Part shown: positions 43,824 to 53,714 of the stretch, one piece after another | Layout of the letters: every line of letters starts with the position of its first letter | Numbering within the stretch: position 1 is the stretch's first letter | NCBI RefSeq assembly: GCF_000143415.4 | Contig: NW_003314300.1 | Coordinates: forward strand, 1,596,230-1,660,229 | Source of the DNA: Selaginella moellendorffii | Taxonomy: Eukaryota > Streptophyta > Lycopodiopsida > Selaginellales > Selaginellaceae | Length of the DNA stretch: 64,000 bases | Direction of reading: 5' to 3' | Made by a program: the position numbers and the translations under genes | The notes under the pieces: model-generated | What the model saw: only the letters and a program-made list of their open reading frames with translations | Told to the model about the DNA's origin: nothing | Databases searched by the model: none

Positions 43824-44471
43824 ATGGCTACATCCATTCTCGTGCAATTGGCGATGGTGGCACTCGCAGCAGTCATCCTTCCTTGCCACTCCGCCGATCC
43901 CGATCCCCTCCAGGACTACTGCGTCGCCGATCTCACCCTCAACCTCACCATCAACGGCTATCCATGCAAGGACTACTACGCCGCCACCATCGACGACTTC
44001 GTTTTCAGCCTCGCCACGCCCGCCAACACAAGCAACGCTTACGGAGCCGACAGCTTCCCAGGCATCGTGCAAACGTTCCCGGGTCTCAACACCCTCGGCT
44101 TCGCAATCCTACGCCTCGACTTCGCGGTGGGAGGCCTCATTCCTCCACACACGCACCCCCTCGCGTCCGAGCTCGTCTACGTCGAGGAGGGGAGCTTGTA
44201 CGCCGGCTTTGTGACCCAGGACAACAGGCTCTTCGCCAAAATCCTCAACAAGGGCGATGTTTTGGTGATCCCCCGGGCGCTCATTCACTGGCAGCTCAAT
44301 GTGGGCGACACTCCGGCCAAGGCCATCGCCACCCTCAACTCGCAGCAGAACCCTGGAGCGCAGCTTATCGCGAGTTCCATGTTCGGATCTGGGATTAGAG
44401 ACGACGTGCTGGCCAAAACTTTCTTCCTTGACGAGTCCATTGTCCGCCAACTTAAGTCGCAGTTTTCTTAA
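43824..44471 (+). CDS. Germin-like protein (GLP-2, right arm)
   Basis: 215 aa; protein identical to GLP-1, with only a few silent nucleotide differences. Same signal peptide and complete cupin metal site ('PPHTHPLASELVYVEEG', 'IPRALIHWQLNVG'). It ends 90 bp from the stop of the convergent XS-RING gene. Confidence 0.95.
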   Translation: MATSILVQLAMVALAAVILPCHSADPDPLQDYCVADLTLNLTINGYPCKDYYAATIDDFVFSLATPANTSNAYGADSFPGIVQTFPGLNTLGFAILRLDFAVGGLIPPHTHPLASELVYVEEGSLYAGFVTQDNRLFAKILNKGDVLVIPRALIHWQLNVGDTPAKAIATLNSQQNPGAQLIASSMFGSGIRDDVLAKTFFLDESIVRQLKSQFS

Positions 44472-44561
44472 GGCTACGACATTTCAGAAATAAAAGTTTT
44501 GTCTTGAATTATGAAAGTTTGCATGAGATTAGCGCTAAAGTTGCCAAAAGGTTGACTAAGT

Positions 44562-46057
44562 TTACGAGTAAACATGGGTGAGAATGGGCATTTTTTTCTG
44601 CGGGTGCCTACAAATCGGGCATTCCTTCTTCGCCCCCCATACCGCTGGTAAGCATTCCTCGCAAACGTACGAGTGGCCGCAACCATAGAGACCTCGCCGC
44701 AACGAGAACTTCTCCATGCAGATGATACAGTTCTCGTTCTTGGCGTTCTTCTCGTCCGATTTGATCGACTGGGCGAGCTCCTCCTTTTTCCGCAGCTGCT
44801 CCTCCAGCAGTTGCTTCTCCTTTGCCTGCTTCTGCTGGGCGAGCTGGAAATTCCAAGGAGAAGATGAAAGAAGAATGAGGGAAGGAAAGCAATGAGACTT
44901 GCGATACTTACTTGCAAGCGCTCCTCGTTGTAGCGCGTTCTGAGTGCCATCATCCTCCTGTGCTGCTCTTCCTTGAGCGCCGCGAGCCTTTCTCCTATTT
45001 TCATCTGAAGGCCTTGCTCGCTGAGAAGCCTCTCAAACTTCCTGAGATCAATCAAAGAAAAGGTAAAAAAACAGAGCATAAGTATCCTCGACAGAGAATG
45101 AAAACTTACTGGAGCTCCTTGTTGCGAGAGTCTATGTTTTGCCGCAGAGATTTTTCCTCCCTCTGGTATTTGGCGATCTCCGCGTCGGTCTCCTCACGCT
45201 TTTTCTTCAGGCTCTCAAAGAGCTCCTCGTTTTCTCGGCGGCAGCTCCGGAGCACCATCTCCCGCTGGGCCTCGAGCTGTGATCTTCGCTTCTTCATCTG
45301 GAAAACGAAACACAAGATCAAAAAAACGAGAGCCCATCGAAATCCTACCTCACGCTCATGTGCCTCCTTGATTTCTCTTCGGAGGCGTTTCTCCTTCTCC
45401 ATTTCTTCCTTCTTTCTCGCCAGCTCTTGCTGCAAAAGCGCTGCCTTTTGGCTGTCGTTGTGGAGCGCGCTCTCGGCAGCGTCATTCTCTTGCTGGAGTT
45501 GGATCTGGAGCTGCTTCGCGCGCTCATACTCCTACAACAACAGCGCAAAAGAAAAAAACTTGAGACAGAGGAAGATCACGAAAGAAAGAAAGAAAGAAAG
45601 AAGAAAGCTTCTATCGCACCTGGAGTGCCTCCCTCCGAGGCCTCAAAACTTTCTCCTCGAGGCTCTCGATCGTCCAGTTCCGGAGTGCTTTCTTCTTTGA
45701 ATCCAGGCGCTTCATATCCTCTGGAGTAGCGAGGTATCCATAGAGTTGCCCATTCCTCCTGGACTCGCGACGAGGAGCGAACGCATCATGGACTCTCACG
45801 GCATTCTCATACCCGATCTCGGTGCTCGGAAAGACCAAGAACGCGCGGCTAGTCTGGCCCTCGTAGTTGTACAAGGGAATCAAACGCCGATCCTCGACCT
45901 TGATCACCTCTTCGATCGCTGCGCGAATTTCTCTGTTCTCCATACCTCTGTGCTTCCTGAGCTCCCGATCGTATGTCGTGGCCACATTCTCGATCACGAC
46001 CACGGGCGGCCAAGGGATTTTCCTGTCGCGCTCTCCGATCGGCGGAAGATCTCCCAT
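44562..46057 (-). CDS. XS domain - coiled coil - C3HC4 RING protein
   Basis: Five exons (46057-45620, 45531-45349, 45297-45110, 45041-44912, 44843-44562), 406 aa. Residues ~10-120 look like an XS domain of the SGS3 type: 'IPWPPVVVIENV', 'YNYEGQTSRAFLVFPSTEIG' and 'LYGYLATPEDMKRLD'. A long charged coiled coil (about 145-345) follows. At the end is a RING finger 'CIICMEKFSL', 'YGCGHSYVCEEC', 'CPICRH'. XS domains bind RNA duplex ends in SGS3 and IDN2/FDM proteins of RNA silencing. A RING suggests an E3 ubiquitin ligase. I know of no described protein joining the two, so the role is open. The intact copy sits here; the left-arm copy is broken. Confidence 0.85.
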
Positions 46058-46139
46058 CGGAGAGAGGGCGAGACAAAGAACCCTAGCAAAAAATTTCCCT
46101 CTTTCTTGAGAACCAAAAATTAGGAATCTTCCATGGCGG
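46058..46139. promoter_or_regulatory. 82-bp divergent promoter, XS-RING / PPR-DYW
   Basis: Only 82 bp lie between the XS-RING ATG (46057, -) and the PPR ATG (46140, +). An earlier ATG at 46133 (+) is in another frame and opens a 220-codon overlapping frame, so PPR translation may depend on leaky scanning or on a start downstream of 46133. Confidence 0.55.
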
Positions 46140-48410
46140 ATGACTGCTGCGATCGCAGGGCTAGAGGAGCGGCATTTCCTGGCGGATCTCGTGAGGGGTG
46201 CTGGCCGTGGCAAGGATCTCCTCCAGGCCCGGCGATTGCACGCCAGATTCTTCCCCGACACGAGTGCCGCCAAGGATATTTTCTTCGCGAATCTCCTCAT
46301 CCAGATGTATGGGCGCTGCGGCAGCGCTGCGGACGCGCGATCACTCTTCGACGCCATGGATCGCCGAAATTTCTACTCCTGGAACATGATGATCCAGGCC
46401 AGCCGCGCCGCCGGGCACACCTCCAGCGCCGCCGAGCTCTTCGATCGCATCCCCCAGCGCGACGCCGCGACCTGGAACGTGATGATCCACGCATACGCGG
46501 CACAGGGGTCGATCGACGCCGCGGCTCGGCTCTTCGATCGAATGCCCCATCGCGACGTGTGTTCTTGCAACGCACTGGTGATCGCATTTGCCAGGGAGGG
46601 GAATATCGGGCGATCCAAGAGCCTCTTCGATCGAATGCCGCAGTGGAATCTCGTGTCCTGCAACGCGGTCGTGCAATCCTACATCCGGAGCTCCAATCTC
46701 GGCCAGGCGAAGAAGATCTTCGATTCCATGCCGGATCACGACGTGGTCTCTTGGAACTCTCTCATCACACTCTATGCCCAGTCCGGGCATCTTGAGCTTG
46801 CCAAGAACACGTTTGATGGGATGGAGTTCCGCGATCTTGTCTCGTGGAACGCGATGATCGCCGCGTATGTGGCGGCATCCCGGATTCGCGACTGCCAGGC
46901 TATGTTCGATCGCGTCCCAGAGCGCCAGGCCGTGACGTGGAACTCGATGATCACAGCGCTCGCGCACCAGGGCCAAATCGAGGCAGCAAAATGGATCTTT
47001 GATCGAATGCCGGCCAAGGATCTCGTGTCGTGGACGAATCTACTGCTGTGCTACGCGCAGAATGGATTCCTGGAGGAATCGGACAGGGCGTTCCATCGTC
47101 TCCCCTTCACCAACGCAGTGGCACGAACGACGATGATCTTGGTGAATGCTCAAAGAGGGGATTTGGCCACCGCGAGAGAGATCTTTGATACCATGCCGGA
47201 TCAGGACGTGGTGGCGTGGACGGCGATGGTGCAAGCTTACGGTCACCAAGGCTTCGTCGCCCTCGCGAAGAACATCTTCGATCGAATCCCGGAGAAGAAT
47301 CCAGTCTCGTGGAGCGTGATGCTCCTCGCGTATGCCGAGAATGGGCACTTCGACGAGGCCGTGAGGTTCTTCCACGAGATCCCGCGCAAGACCATCGTCT
47401 GCTGGACAGCTCTCACGCAAGTTTACGTCAACTTGGGTGATCTCGGCGCCGCCAGGAGCGTGTTTGAGAGCATGAAGATGCGCAGCTTGGTTTCCTGGAC
47501 GACCATGGTGTGGGCTTACGCTCAAAACGGGCACTACGATCAAGCAGTGGAGGTCTTCCAGCTTATGAATCTCGAGGGCGTCAAGCCGGACGAGGTGACG
47601 TTCCGGAGCGTTCTAACTTCGTGCAGCCATGTCGGTCTCGTGGCCGAGGGCTGGGAACACTTCGTCTCGATCAGCCAAGACTTTGGGATGGTCCCGAGGA
47701 GAGAGCACTACTGCTGCATGATCGACATCCTGGGTCGATCCGGAAGAACTCTAAGCGCCGAGGAGCTCGTCAACTGGATGCCATTTCTTCCGGACGTGGT
47801 GATATGGATGTCGCTGCTGGGAGCTTGTCGCCTCCACCGCCATGCCGACTGTGCTGAGAGAGTCGCAGCGAAGATCTTCGAGCTGGAGCCCGGCTACACG
47901 ACTGCCTACGTCGTTCTCTCGAACATGTACTCTTCGATCGGGAGGAGGGACAAGGTATCGATGATCCGGAACCTGATGAAGTCGAGGCGAGTGAGAAAAG
48001 TTCCGGGGATCAGCAACATCGAAGTTGGCAATGAAGTTCACAGTTTCGTGGTGGGGGATCTTTCGCATCCTCGCAGTGAAGACATCGTCGCGGAGCTCCA
48101 GAGACTGGCGAGAGAAATGCGAGACGCTGGCTACGTTCCCGACACGAAGGAGATCTTGCACGACGTTGGCGAGGAGCAAAAGGAGGAGCTGCTGCACTAC
48201 CACAGCGAGAAAATGGCTGTGGCTTTTGGATTGATTAGCACGGAGCAAGGGTCGCCGCTGAGGATCCTCAAGAACCTGCGGGTGTGCGGGGATTGCCACT
48301 CGGCTATCAAGTTTGTGTCCAAGATGGTGGGACGATCTATAACCGTGAGAGACGCTAGCCGGTTCCATCACTTTAGCAACGGGACGTGCTCTTGCGGAGA
48401 TTACTGGTGA
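46140..48410 (+). CDS. PPR-DYW protein, organellar RNA editing factor
   Basis: 756 aa, single exon. A short basic N-terminus is followed by about 16 PPR repeats, mostly 31-residue S motifs such as 'RDVCSCNALVIAFAREGNIG' and 'KNPVSWSVMLLAYAENGHFD'. Next are the E region ('YVVLSNMYSSIGRRDKVSMI') and the PG box ('KVPGISNIEVGNEVHSFVVG'). The complete DYW cytidine deaminase follows: HxE in 'HYHSEKMAVAFGLI', 'LRILKNLRVCGDCHSAIKF' with CxxCH, and 'RFHHFSNGTCSCGDYW' at the very end. Such proteins convert specific C to U in plastid or mitochondrial transcripts. Its last ~250 codons lie outside the inverted duplication. Confidence 0.95.
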   Translation: MTAAIAGLEERHFLADLVRGAGRGKDLLQARRLHARFFPDTSAAKDIFFANLLIQMYGRCGSAADARSLFDAMDRRNFYSWNMMIQASRAAGHTSSAAELFDRIPQRDAATWNVMIHAYAAQGSIDAAARLFDRMPHRDVCSCNALVIAFAREGNIGRSKSLFDRMPQWNLVSCNAVVQSYIRSSNLGQAKKIFDSMPDHDVVSWNSLITLYAQSGHLELAKNTFDGMEFRDLVSWNAMIAAYVAASRIRDCQAMFDRVPERQAVTWNSMITALAHQGQIEAAKWIFDRMPAKDLVSWTNLLLCYAQNGFLEESDRAFHRLPFTNAVARTTMILVNAQRGDLATAREIFDTMPDQDVVAWTAMVQAYGHQGFVALAKNIFDRIPEKNPVSWSVMLLAYAENGHFDEAVRFFHEIPRKTIVCWTALTQVYVNLGDLGAARSVFESMKMRSLVSWTTMVWAYAQNGHYDQAVEVFQLMNLEGVKPDEVTFRSVLTSCSHVGLVAEGWEHFVSISQDFGMVPRREHYCCMIDILGRSGRTLSAEELVNWMPFLPDVVIWMSLLGACRLHRHADCAERVAAKIFELEPGYTTAYVVLSNMYSSIGRRDKVSMIRNLMKSRRVRKVPGISNIEVGNEVHSFVVGDLSHPRSEDIVAELQRLAREMRDAGYVPDTKEILHDVGEEQKEELLHYHSEKMAVAFGLISTEQGSPLRILKNLRVCGDCHSAIKFVSKMVGRSITVRDASRFHHFSNGTCSCGDYW

Positions 48411-48598
48411 CTAAATTTTGCTCGGCCTGTTTCGAGAGATCGATGTGGAGCGGAGGAGCTTTTCCAGCGACGAGGTAGAGTTTCATCTTTGCTTTTCTGG
48501 TTGCTTCATCGCGGCTACTTTCTTGCAGTGGAATGCAATCAACAAACTTGCATAGACTCCAAAGACAAGGAGAAAAGAATCTTATACACGGGACAATC

Positions 48599-49252
48599 TT
48601 ATACAAAGTTGGATCGGACTTGGTTGATGCTACGCTCGTCCAAGAAGAAAGTCTTCTCGAGCACCTCGTCCGGCACCTCTGGTCGGGATCCAAACATGGA
48701 TCTCGCAATGAACTGGATTCCGGGGAGCTGGGAGTTGAGAGTGGCGATGATCTTCGCGTTGGTCCTTCCTACGTTCATCTGCCAGTGGATTAATCCGCGA
48801 GGAATCACCATGACTTCTCCCCTGTTCATCACTCGGGCAAACAGGCGATTGTCCGCTGTGACGATGGCGGCGTACACGGTCCCTTCTTCTACGTAGACCA
48901 TCTCCGAGGCTCTGGGATGGGTGTGAGGAGGGATGATCCCTTCCGGGAGAAAGTCGAGCCTAGCGATGGAGAGACCCAAAGTGTTGAGGCCTGGAAATCT
49001 CAGCACGGTTCCAAAGATCGCACCGGAGCGATTGATGTTTGTGGTGTTGGAGGAGTTGACGATTCCGCTGTAGATGAAATCGTCCACCGTGACTGTGGAC
49101 GAGTTCCTGCATGGGAATCCATTGATCCCAGGGACGACGTTGAGATCTCCGATGCAAAAGTCCTGGAGTGGATCTGGATCGGATGAAACTACTGCGCACA
49201 CGAAGAATGCGAGCAAAGCAATCCAGACAGCGTGAGATTTGGAGAGAGCCAT
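48599..49252 (-). CDS. Germin-like protein (GLP-3)
   Basis: 217 aa, single exon from the ATG at 49252. A signal peptide (MALSKSHAVWIALLAFFVCA) is followed by 'DPDPLQDFCIGDLNVVPGI'. Cupin motifs 'PPHTHPRASEMVYVEEGTVY' and 'GEVMVIPRGLIHWQMNVG' carry all Mn ligands. A TATA box lies at 49330-49339 and a W-box core (minus-strand TTGACC) at 49439-49444. This is one of six near-identical genes of this subtype in the cluster; it differs from GLP-1/2 over the whole length. Confidence 0.95.
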   Translation of the reverse strand: MALSKSHAVWIALLAFFVCAVVSSDPDPLQDFCIGDLNVVPGINGFPCRNSSTVTVDDFIYSGIVNSSNTTNINRSGAIFGTVLRFPGLNTLGLSIARLDFLPEGIIPPHTHPRASEMVYVEEGTVYAAIVTADNRLFARVMNRGEVMVIPRGLIHWQMNVGRTNAKIIATLNSQLPGIQFIARSMFGSRPEVPDEVLEKTFFLDERSINQVRSNFV

Positions 49253-49679
49253 AGTCGAAGAACTGGATGAATCTTTGATCGGAGACGAGTGGATCGCTGG
49301 ATTTGTGATGAAGAACCATTGCCTTGAATGATATATATACCTGGAAAACGTGATAGTACTTGGATGCTGCGCGTACACACTAATTTGGAAAGCCGAGTGA
49401 GCCACCATGTTGGAACACGAAGTTTCAATCACGTTTTTGGTCAAGGTCAGCGGGAAAAGTAAGTACAAGTCGCATTTTGAATAACTGGAATATATATTTT
49501 ACTTTGCTTTTAAAACCATATTTCTTACCGGCTTCGAAGTTCAATGATCGATGACCAAGGTAACGTTCAATGATCGATGACGATCAATGACCAAGGTAAA
49601 GTATGCATACATTAAGCTTCGTGACCCATTGACACCCAATTGACAATGAGATTCAAACAAGCGTCTAACGAAGTATCTT

Positions 49680-50400
49680 TTGAAATCATCAATGACTAAT
49701 TTTTATCCAGTGGAAGTTGTTACGTATCCAATATGTTGCTCCGAACCTCCAATGTTCATACGTGCGGATAATACCAGCGACACCACAAGCAAGCAGGTGA
49801 CCCGACCACAGCGAGCTTTTCCCAACGGACGAGTCCCGGGAGGTACTGGGGATCCACCTGTACAGGGGGACTGTATACGTAATGTGCTTGTACAATACGA
49901 CCACGACGTTCGAGCTCATGCAGTTGAGCTCTGGAAGGACAGTTTGGGAGATGGTGGACTCACATCTTTTGTGTTACAAGGGGTTTGAGACATGGATGGC
50001 GAGATGTACTACACGGAGTCGGGAGATCGCCGGGATAGTTGAACGAGTACAAAAGTTCAAGGCAGTGAGCCGCTGTTTCTCCTATGACATCAGGAAGACA
50101 CTCGGTGGCGCTGGAGAAGATCCAATCCTTGCAATGAAATTCTTCTTTTCCTTGGCTGTCTACCACCAACCTCTAGGACTCATTCTCACTCAAGCTGATG
50201 GTAAGGCAGTCCGTGACGGTATCTGGTGTGAGATCGAGGCTGCCGCCAAGACTCGGATCAGCCACCAGCTCCCATGGTATCCTCCACTTTTGGCCGTCAT
50301 GCCAGAGCATGAACACTTCTTACACTTTCCTCATGCTTGTGCTGACTCGCCAATTGCATCGATATCTTGCAACAACAACACATAAGCTGAAGAGAGCGTG
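49680..50400 (+). other. Unassigned open frames
   Basis: Two overlapping frames (49680-49988 and 49882-50385) read like real protein ('DPILAMKFFFSLAVYHQPLG', 'TVWEMVDSHLLCYKGFETWM'). The join around 49880-49980 looks like a frameshift. I cannot assign a family. It is probably a relic of a larger gene; 50400-50838 shows nothing further. Confidence 0.4.
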
Positions 50401-50838
50401 ACGGAGTCGTACCTGGATAATCTCTAATTAGGATTTCTGAGCCGAAGCAGCAAGGAATGGATGGTATTACTTACTGCCTGAAGGGTCGAATGCCTCGTTG
50501 GCAGAAGTTTTGCAAGGCATTGATGCTGCTCCAAAAGAAGAAGAGTAAGCGATCAAAAGTGAAGAGTTTCATGGGACTGGACCCGCGAAATGTTGATATT
50601 TCCAGGAAACTCGTGTTTATGTTTTAACACTGGAAAGTCCTCCAATGAAGTCTAAAATTAAAACATCTGAAGGATGCCTCTTTTGATTCGATCTATATGG
50701 GACCTTTACTGGATCTGAAGCTTTTTTCTTTATTTATGCTTGTAAATGTACCTGAGAAAGAGCCCATGTGCAATTTTCTAGCGAAGAGGTTATAGCTGAT
50801 AGAATCCAGAAAAAGAATTTTATAAACGGGGCAAAGTC

Positions 50839-51492
50839 TCATACGAAGTTGGATCTGACTTGGTTGATGCTACGCTCATCCAAGAAGAAAGTCTTCTCGA
50901 GCACCTCATCCGGCACCTCTGGTCGGGATCCAAACATGGATCTCGCAATGAACTGGATTCCGGGAAGCTGGGAGTTGAGAGTGGCGATGATCTTCGCGTT
51001 GGTCCTTCCTACGTTCATCTGCCAGTGGATTAATCCACGAGGAATCACCATGACTTCTCCCCTGTTCATCACTCGGGCAAACAGGCGATTGTCCGCTGTG
51101 ACGATGGCGGCGTAGACTGTCCCTTCTTCTACATAGACCATCTCCGAGGCTCTGGGATGGGTGTGTGGAGGGATGATCCCTTCCGGGAGAAAGTCGAGCC
51201 TAGCGATGGAGAGACCCAAAGTGTTGAGGCCTGGGAATCTCAGCACGGTTCCAAAGATTGCGCCGGAGCGATTGATGTTTGTGGTGTTGGAGGAGTTGAC
51301 GATTCCATTGTAGATGAAATCGTCCACCGTGACTGTGGACGTGTTCCTGCACGGGAATCCATTGATCCCGGGGACGACGTTGAGATCTCCGATGCAAAAG
51401 TCCTGGAGTGGATCTGGATCGGATGAAACTACTGCGCACACGAAGAATGCGAGCAAAGCAATTGAGACAGCATGAGATTTGGAGAGAGCCAT
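50839..51492 (-). CDS. Germin-like protein (GLP-4)
   Basis: 217 aa, ATG at 51492. Differs from GLP-3 at a handful of residues (e.g. 'RNTSTVTVDDFIYNG' for 'RNSSTVTVDDFIYSG'). All metal ligands are present. TATA at 51572-51580; two W-box cores at 51681-51686 and 51688-51693. The long in-frame extension upstream contains the promoter and is not coding. Confidence 0.95.
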   Translation of the reverse strand: MALSKSHAVSIALLAFFVCAVVSSDPDPLQDFCIGDLNVVPGINGFPCRNTSTVTVDDFIYNGIVNSSNTTNINRSGAIFGTVLRFPGLNTLGLSIARLDFLPEGIIPPHTHPRASEMVYVEEGTVYAAIVTADNRLFARVMNRGEVMVIPRGLIHWQMNVGRTNAKIIATLNSQLPGIQFIARSMFGSRPEVPDEVLEKTFFLDERSINQVRSNFV

Positions 51493-51829
51493 AGTCGAAG
51501 AACTGGATGAAATCTTTGATTGGAGACGAGTGGATCGCTGGATTTGTGATGAAGAACCATTGCCTTGAATGATATATATACCTCGAAAATGTGATAGTAC
51601 GTGGATGCTCCGCGTACACACTAATTTGGAACGACGAGTCAACGGCCGCCCCTGGAACGCGAAGTTTGAATCACATTTTAGGTCAAAGGTCAATATAAGT
51701 ACACTCATTTTGAGTAACGGTATTTTACCAAAAATAAAAATAGAATTTTGGAAACCTCTGCCAAAAAATGGTAGCTTTTCAATCAAAAGAGAAAGGTTTA
51801 ACGTGGTTACCTCCGCCAATCCTTACAAT

Positions 51830-53480
51830 CGAAACCTTCTTTTTTTCATACTTTTCTGTTGCGCAGGGCTCTGTAAATTTAGGTGTTGTTGTTCATGCAC
51901 CGGTTCTTCCTTCGTGGATCGCATTTTAACACTCTCGTGAGCTCCAACAGTCTGTATATTTTCTGTACTTCGATTCTTGTTGCTCACTGTTTTTTTTTTA
52001 TCCCAAACTGCTCGACATTCGCTGGAAGGTACGAGCTGAAGGCATTGTGCACGTAAGATTCAGGTTTTCCTCATTCTGATTCTACTCCTGACTTGTATGC
52101 ATTTTAGAACATACAACTTGGAATGTAGACATAAACACAATCTCATCTTCTTTCGTTGGCATTGGTTCACTTGTAAGTCAGATGCACAGGTCTTCACTCT
52201 GTAGATAATTTTTTGGTCGTTTTCTCAGGGACGTCGTTAAAAGAGCACCCTAGATGAGTTCCCGAGAACAAGTCAGCTGTTGCATTTGGTGATGTCTTGG
52301 GACTTACTTGGAAAGAATTTGGGAACACGAGGTAAGTGGATGCATGCTTTTAAAAGCGACTGAAACCAGCACAGTTGTTGTACAACCAAACGAGCGGAAT
52401 AGTTCTGGCTGGAGAAATATCTTCACGAGCGGAATAGTTCTGGCTGGAGAAATATCTTCACGAGCGAAATAGTTCTGGCTGGAGAAATATCTTCACGAGC
52501 TGTATCTTTTTTCTCTGTTCGTTGATGTTTTGTTCCTTGACTTTGCGTCAGTCACGGTGCCAGTATGATTCGTCGAACGCTAACTGAACTTTATTCTGAA
52601 GCGCATCTCTCTTCCAATGGAACGTTCGGTGTGAGTGCAATCTTTGTTTGGATATATGCTTCGTCCACTTATAGTTATGTTTTTCTCTTTTCTTTGTTTC
52701 GCAGTGATGGGCATCTTGTCGCAGTTGCCTACTACAGATCAGGCTACGGATGATCCTTCCGAGCTGGTATATGTCAGTCATTCGTGGCTATTTCTTTATT
52801 TTCGTTTTGTTTCGCTACAAGGGATGGCACGCGAGATTGCTGCTCGAGCGTTATAAAATGTCCATGGATCTCATACCACTTAGCTGGAACCAAAAAAGTG
52901 CAACAAGAGCTTGCCAAGCCGAATGTATTAGAAAGGTACTGCCATCCTTTGTTTTCAGGTTTGTTCAAGACAAGAAAAACGCCGCGGAGATCATTCGTGA
53001 GTTCTTTGCGGGGCTGTGGGGCCTCAATGAAGAGAGTTACGAGATCATCAACAAACAGCCCGAGCTATGTGTTCTAAAACCTCAATGCGAAGGTGGTGGT
53101 GAGTTTTGTCTTTCCAAGTTTCTCTCATCGTTTTCGCTTCTCACAGGAAACACCATCTATGGCAGCGCCGTGAAAGCGAAGCAGACGGAGGAGCCGGGCT
53201 TTCGGCTTATATCCTCATGCAGCGCATCTTCCCATCGACGTACATGTCTTATCTCGTGCGAGGAGGAGCGGAGCGCCGAGAAAGCAGTCTCGGAGGGAGC
53301 TGGGAATCTTTAGCACATACCTGTTTCTTCTTTTTTCCTCTCTCAATTTTTTACAGATTCTTTGCAGGAATGGCGAAAGAGAAATCACCAACAAGGATTG
53401 TGGTTACTTGCTGAGAACAAAAGCCTCGAAAGTAGATGAGTCGCCACTGGCTTCGCTGTTCTTGACAGCGTCTATCTCTT
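51830..53480 (+). pseudogene. GSH2: Glutathione synthetase fragment (3' half)
   Basis: Exon-like pieces with introns between them read as the C-terminal half of plant glutathione synthetase: 'MIRRTLTELYSEAHLSSNG', 'DGHLVAVAYYRSGY', '[17 protein letters not shown]', '[20 protein letters not shown]', '[20 protein letters not shown]' and 'CGYLLRTKASKVDE'. The first half of the gene is absent. A 7-bp loss after 'YYRSGY' (52744), relative to the copy at 54740-55880, shifts the frame. Not functional. Confidence 0.85.
52392..52496 (+). repeat. Three 35-bp tandem units
   Basis: 'gagcggaatagttctggctg' plus 'gagaaatatcttcac' is repeated three times. The third unit has gagcgaaa. The unit corresponds to the exon coding 'QFWLEKYLHEL' in the other glutathione synthetase fragment, where it is single-copy. 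Confidence 0.9.
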
Positions 53481-53714
53481 TCTGGAAATAAACAAGTGAA
53501 AAACTTAAGGGTAAATGATAATTCTAATGGATATGGGTCATTATCTATTTATATGAGGCACTTTGTTTATGCTTGTAAATGCATCTTTTGCGCGCATTTA
53601 TCAGCGAGGTGATAGCTCTTGGCCAAGAGCTATTTTCTAGCGATGGTCTTGGCTATTTTCTTGCAACGACAAACTTGGATAGATTTCGAGAGAAGAATTT
53701 TTATAAACAAAATG

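Larger units (their letters stand above)
43664..47655. repeat. Right arm of inverted duplication 1
   Basis: See left arm 38715-42441. This arm retains the intact genes. Confidence 0.9.

Noticed and set aside
38715-47655. The palindrome as a possible assembly artefact
   Set aside because: The arms differ by many small indels and a distinct 1.2-kb spacer separates them, which a simple mis-join would not create. Long-read confirmation is still listed as a check.
51493-51819. N-terminal extensions of germin-like frames (also 49253-49468, 54369-54548, 56799-56996 and 60967-61164)
   Set aside because: They cover TATA boxes and leaders, while the signal peptide begins exactly at the chosen ATG.
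52392-52496. The three 35-bp units as regulatory operators
   Set aside because: The unit is an exon piece of a glutathione synthetase fragment that is single-copy in the sister fragment.
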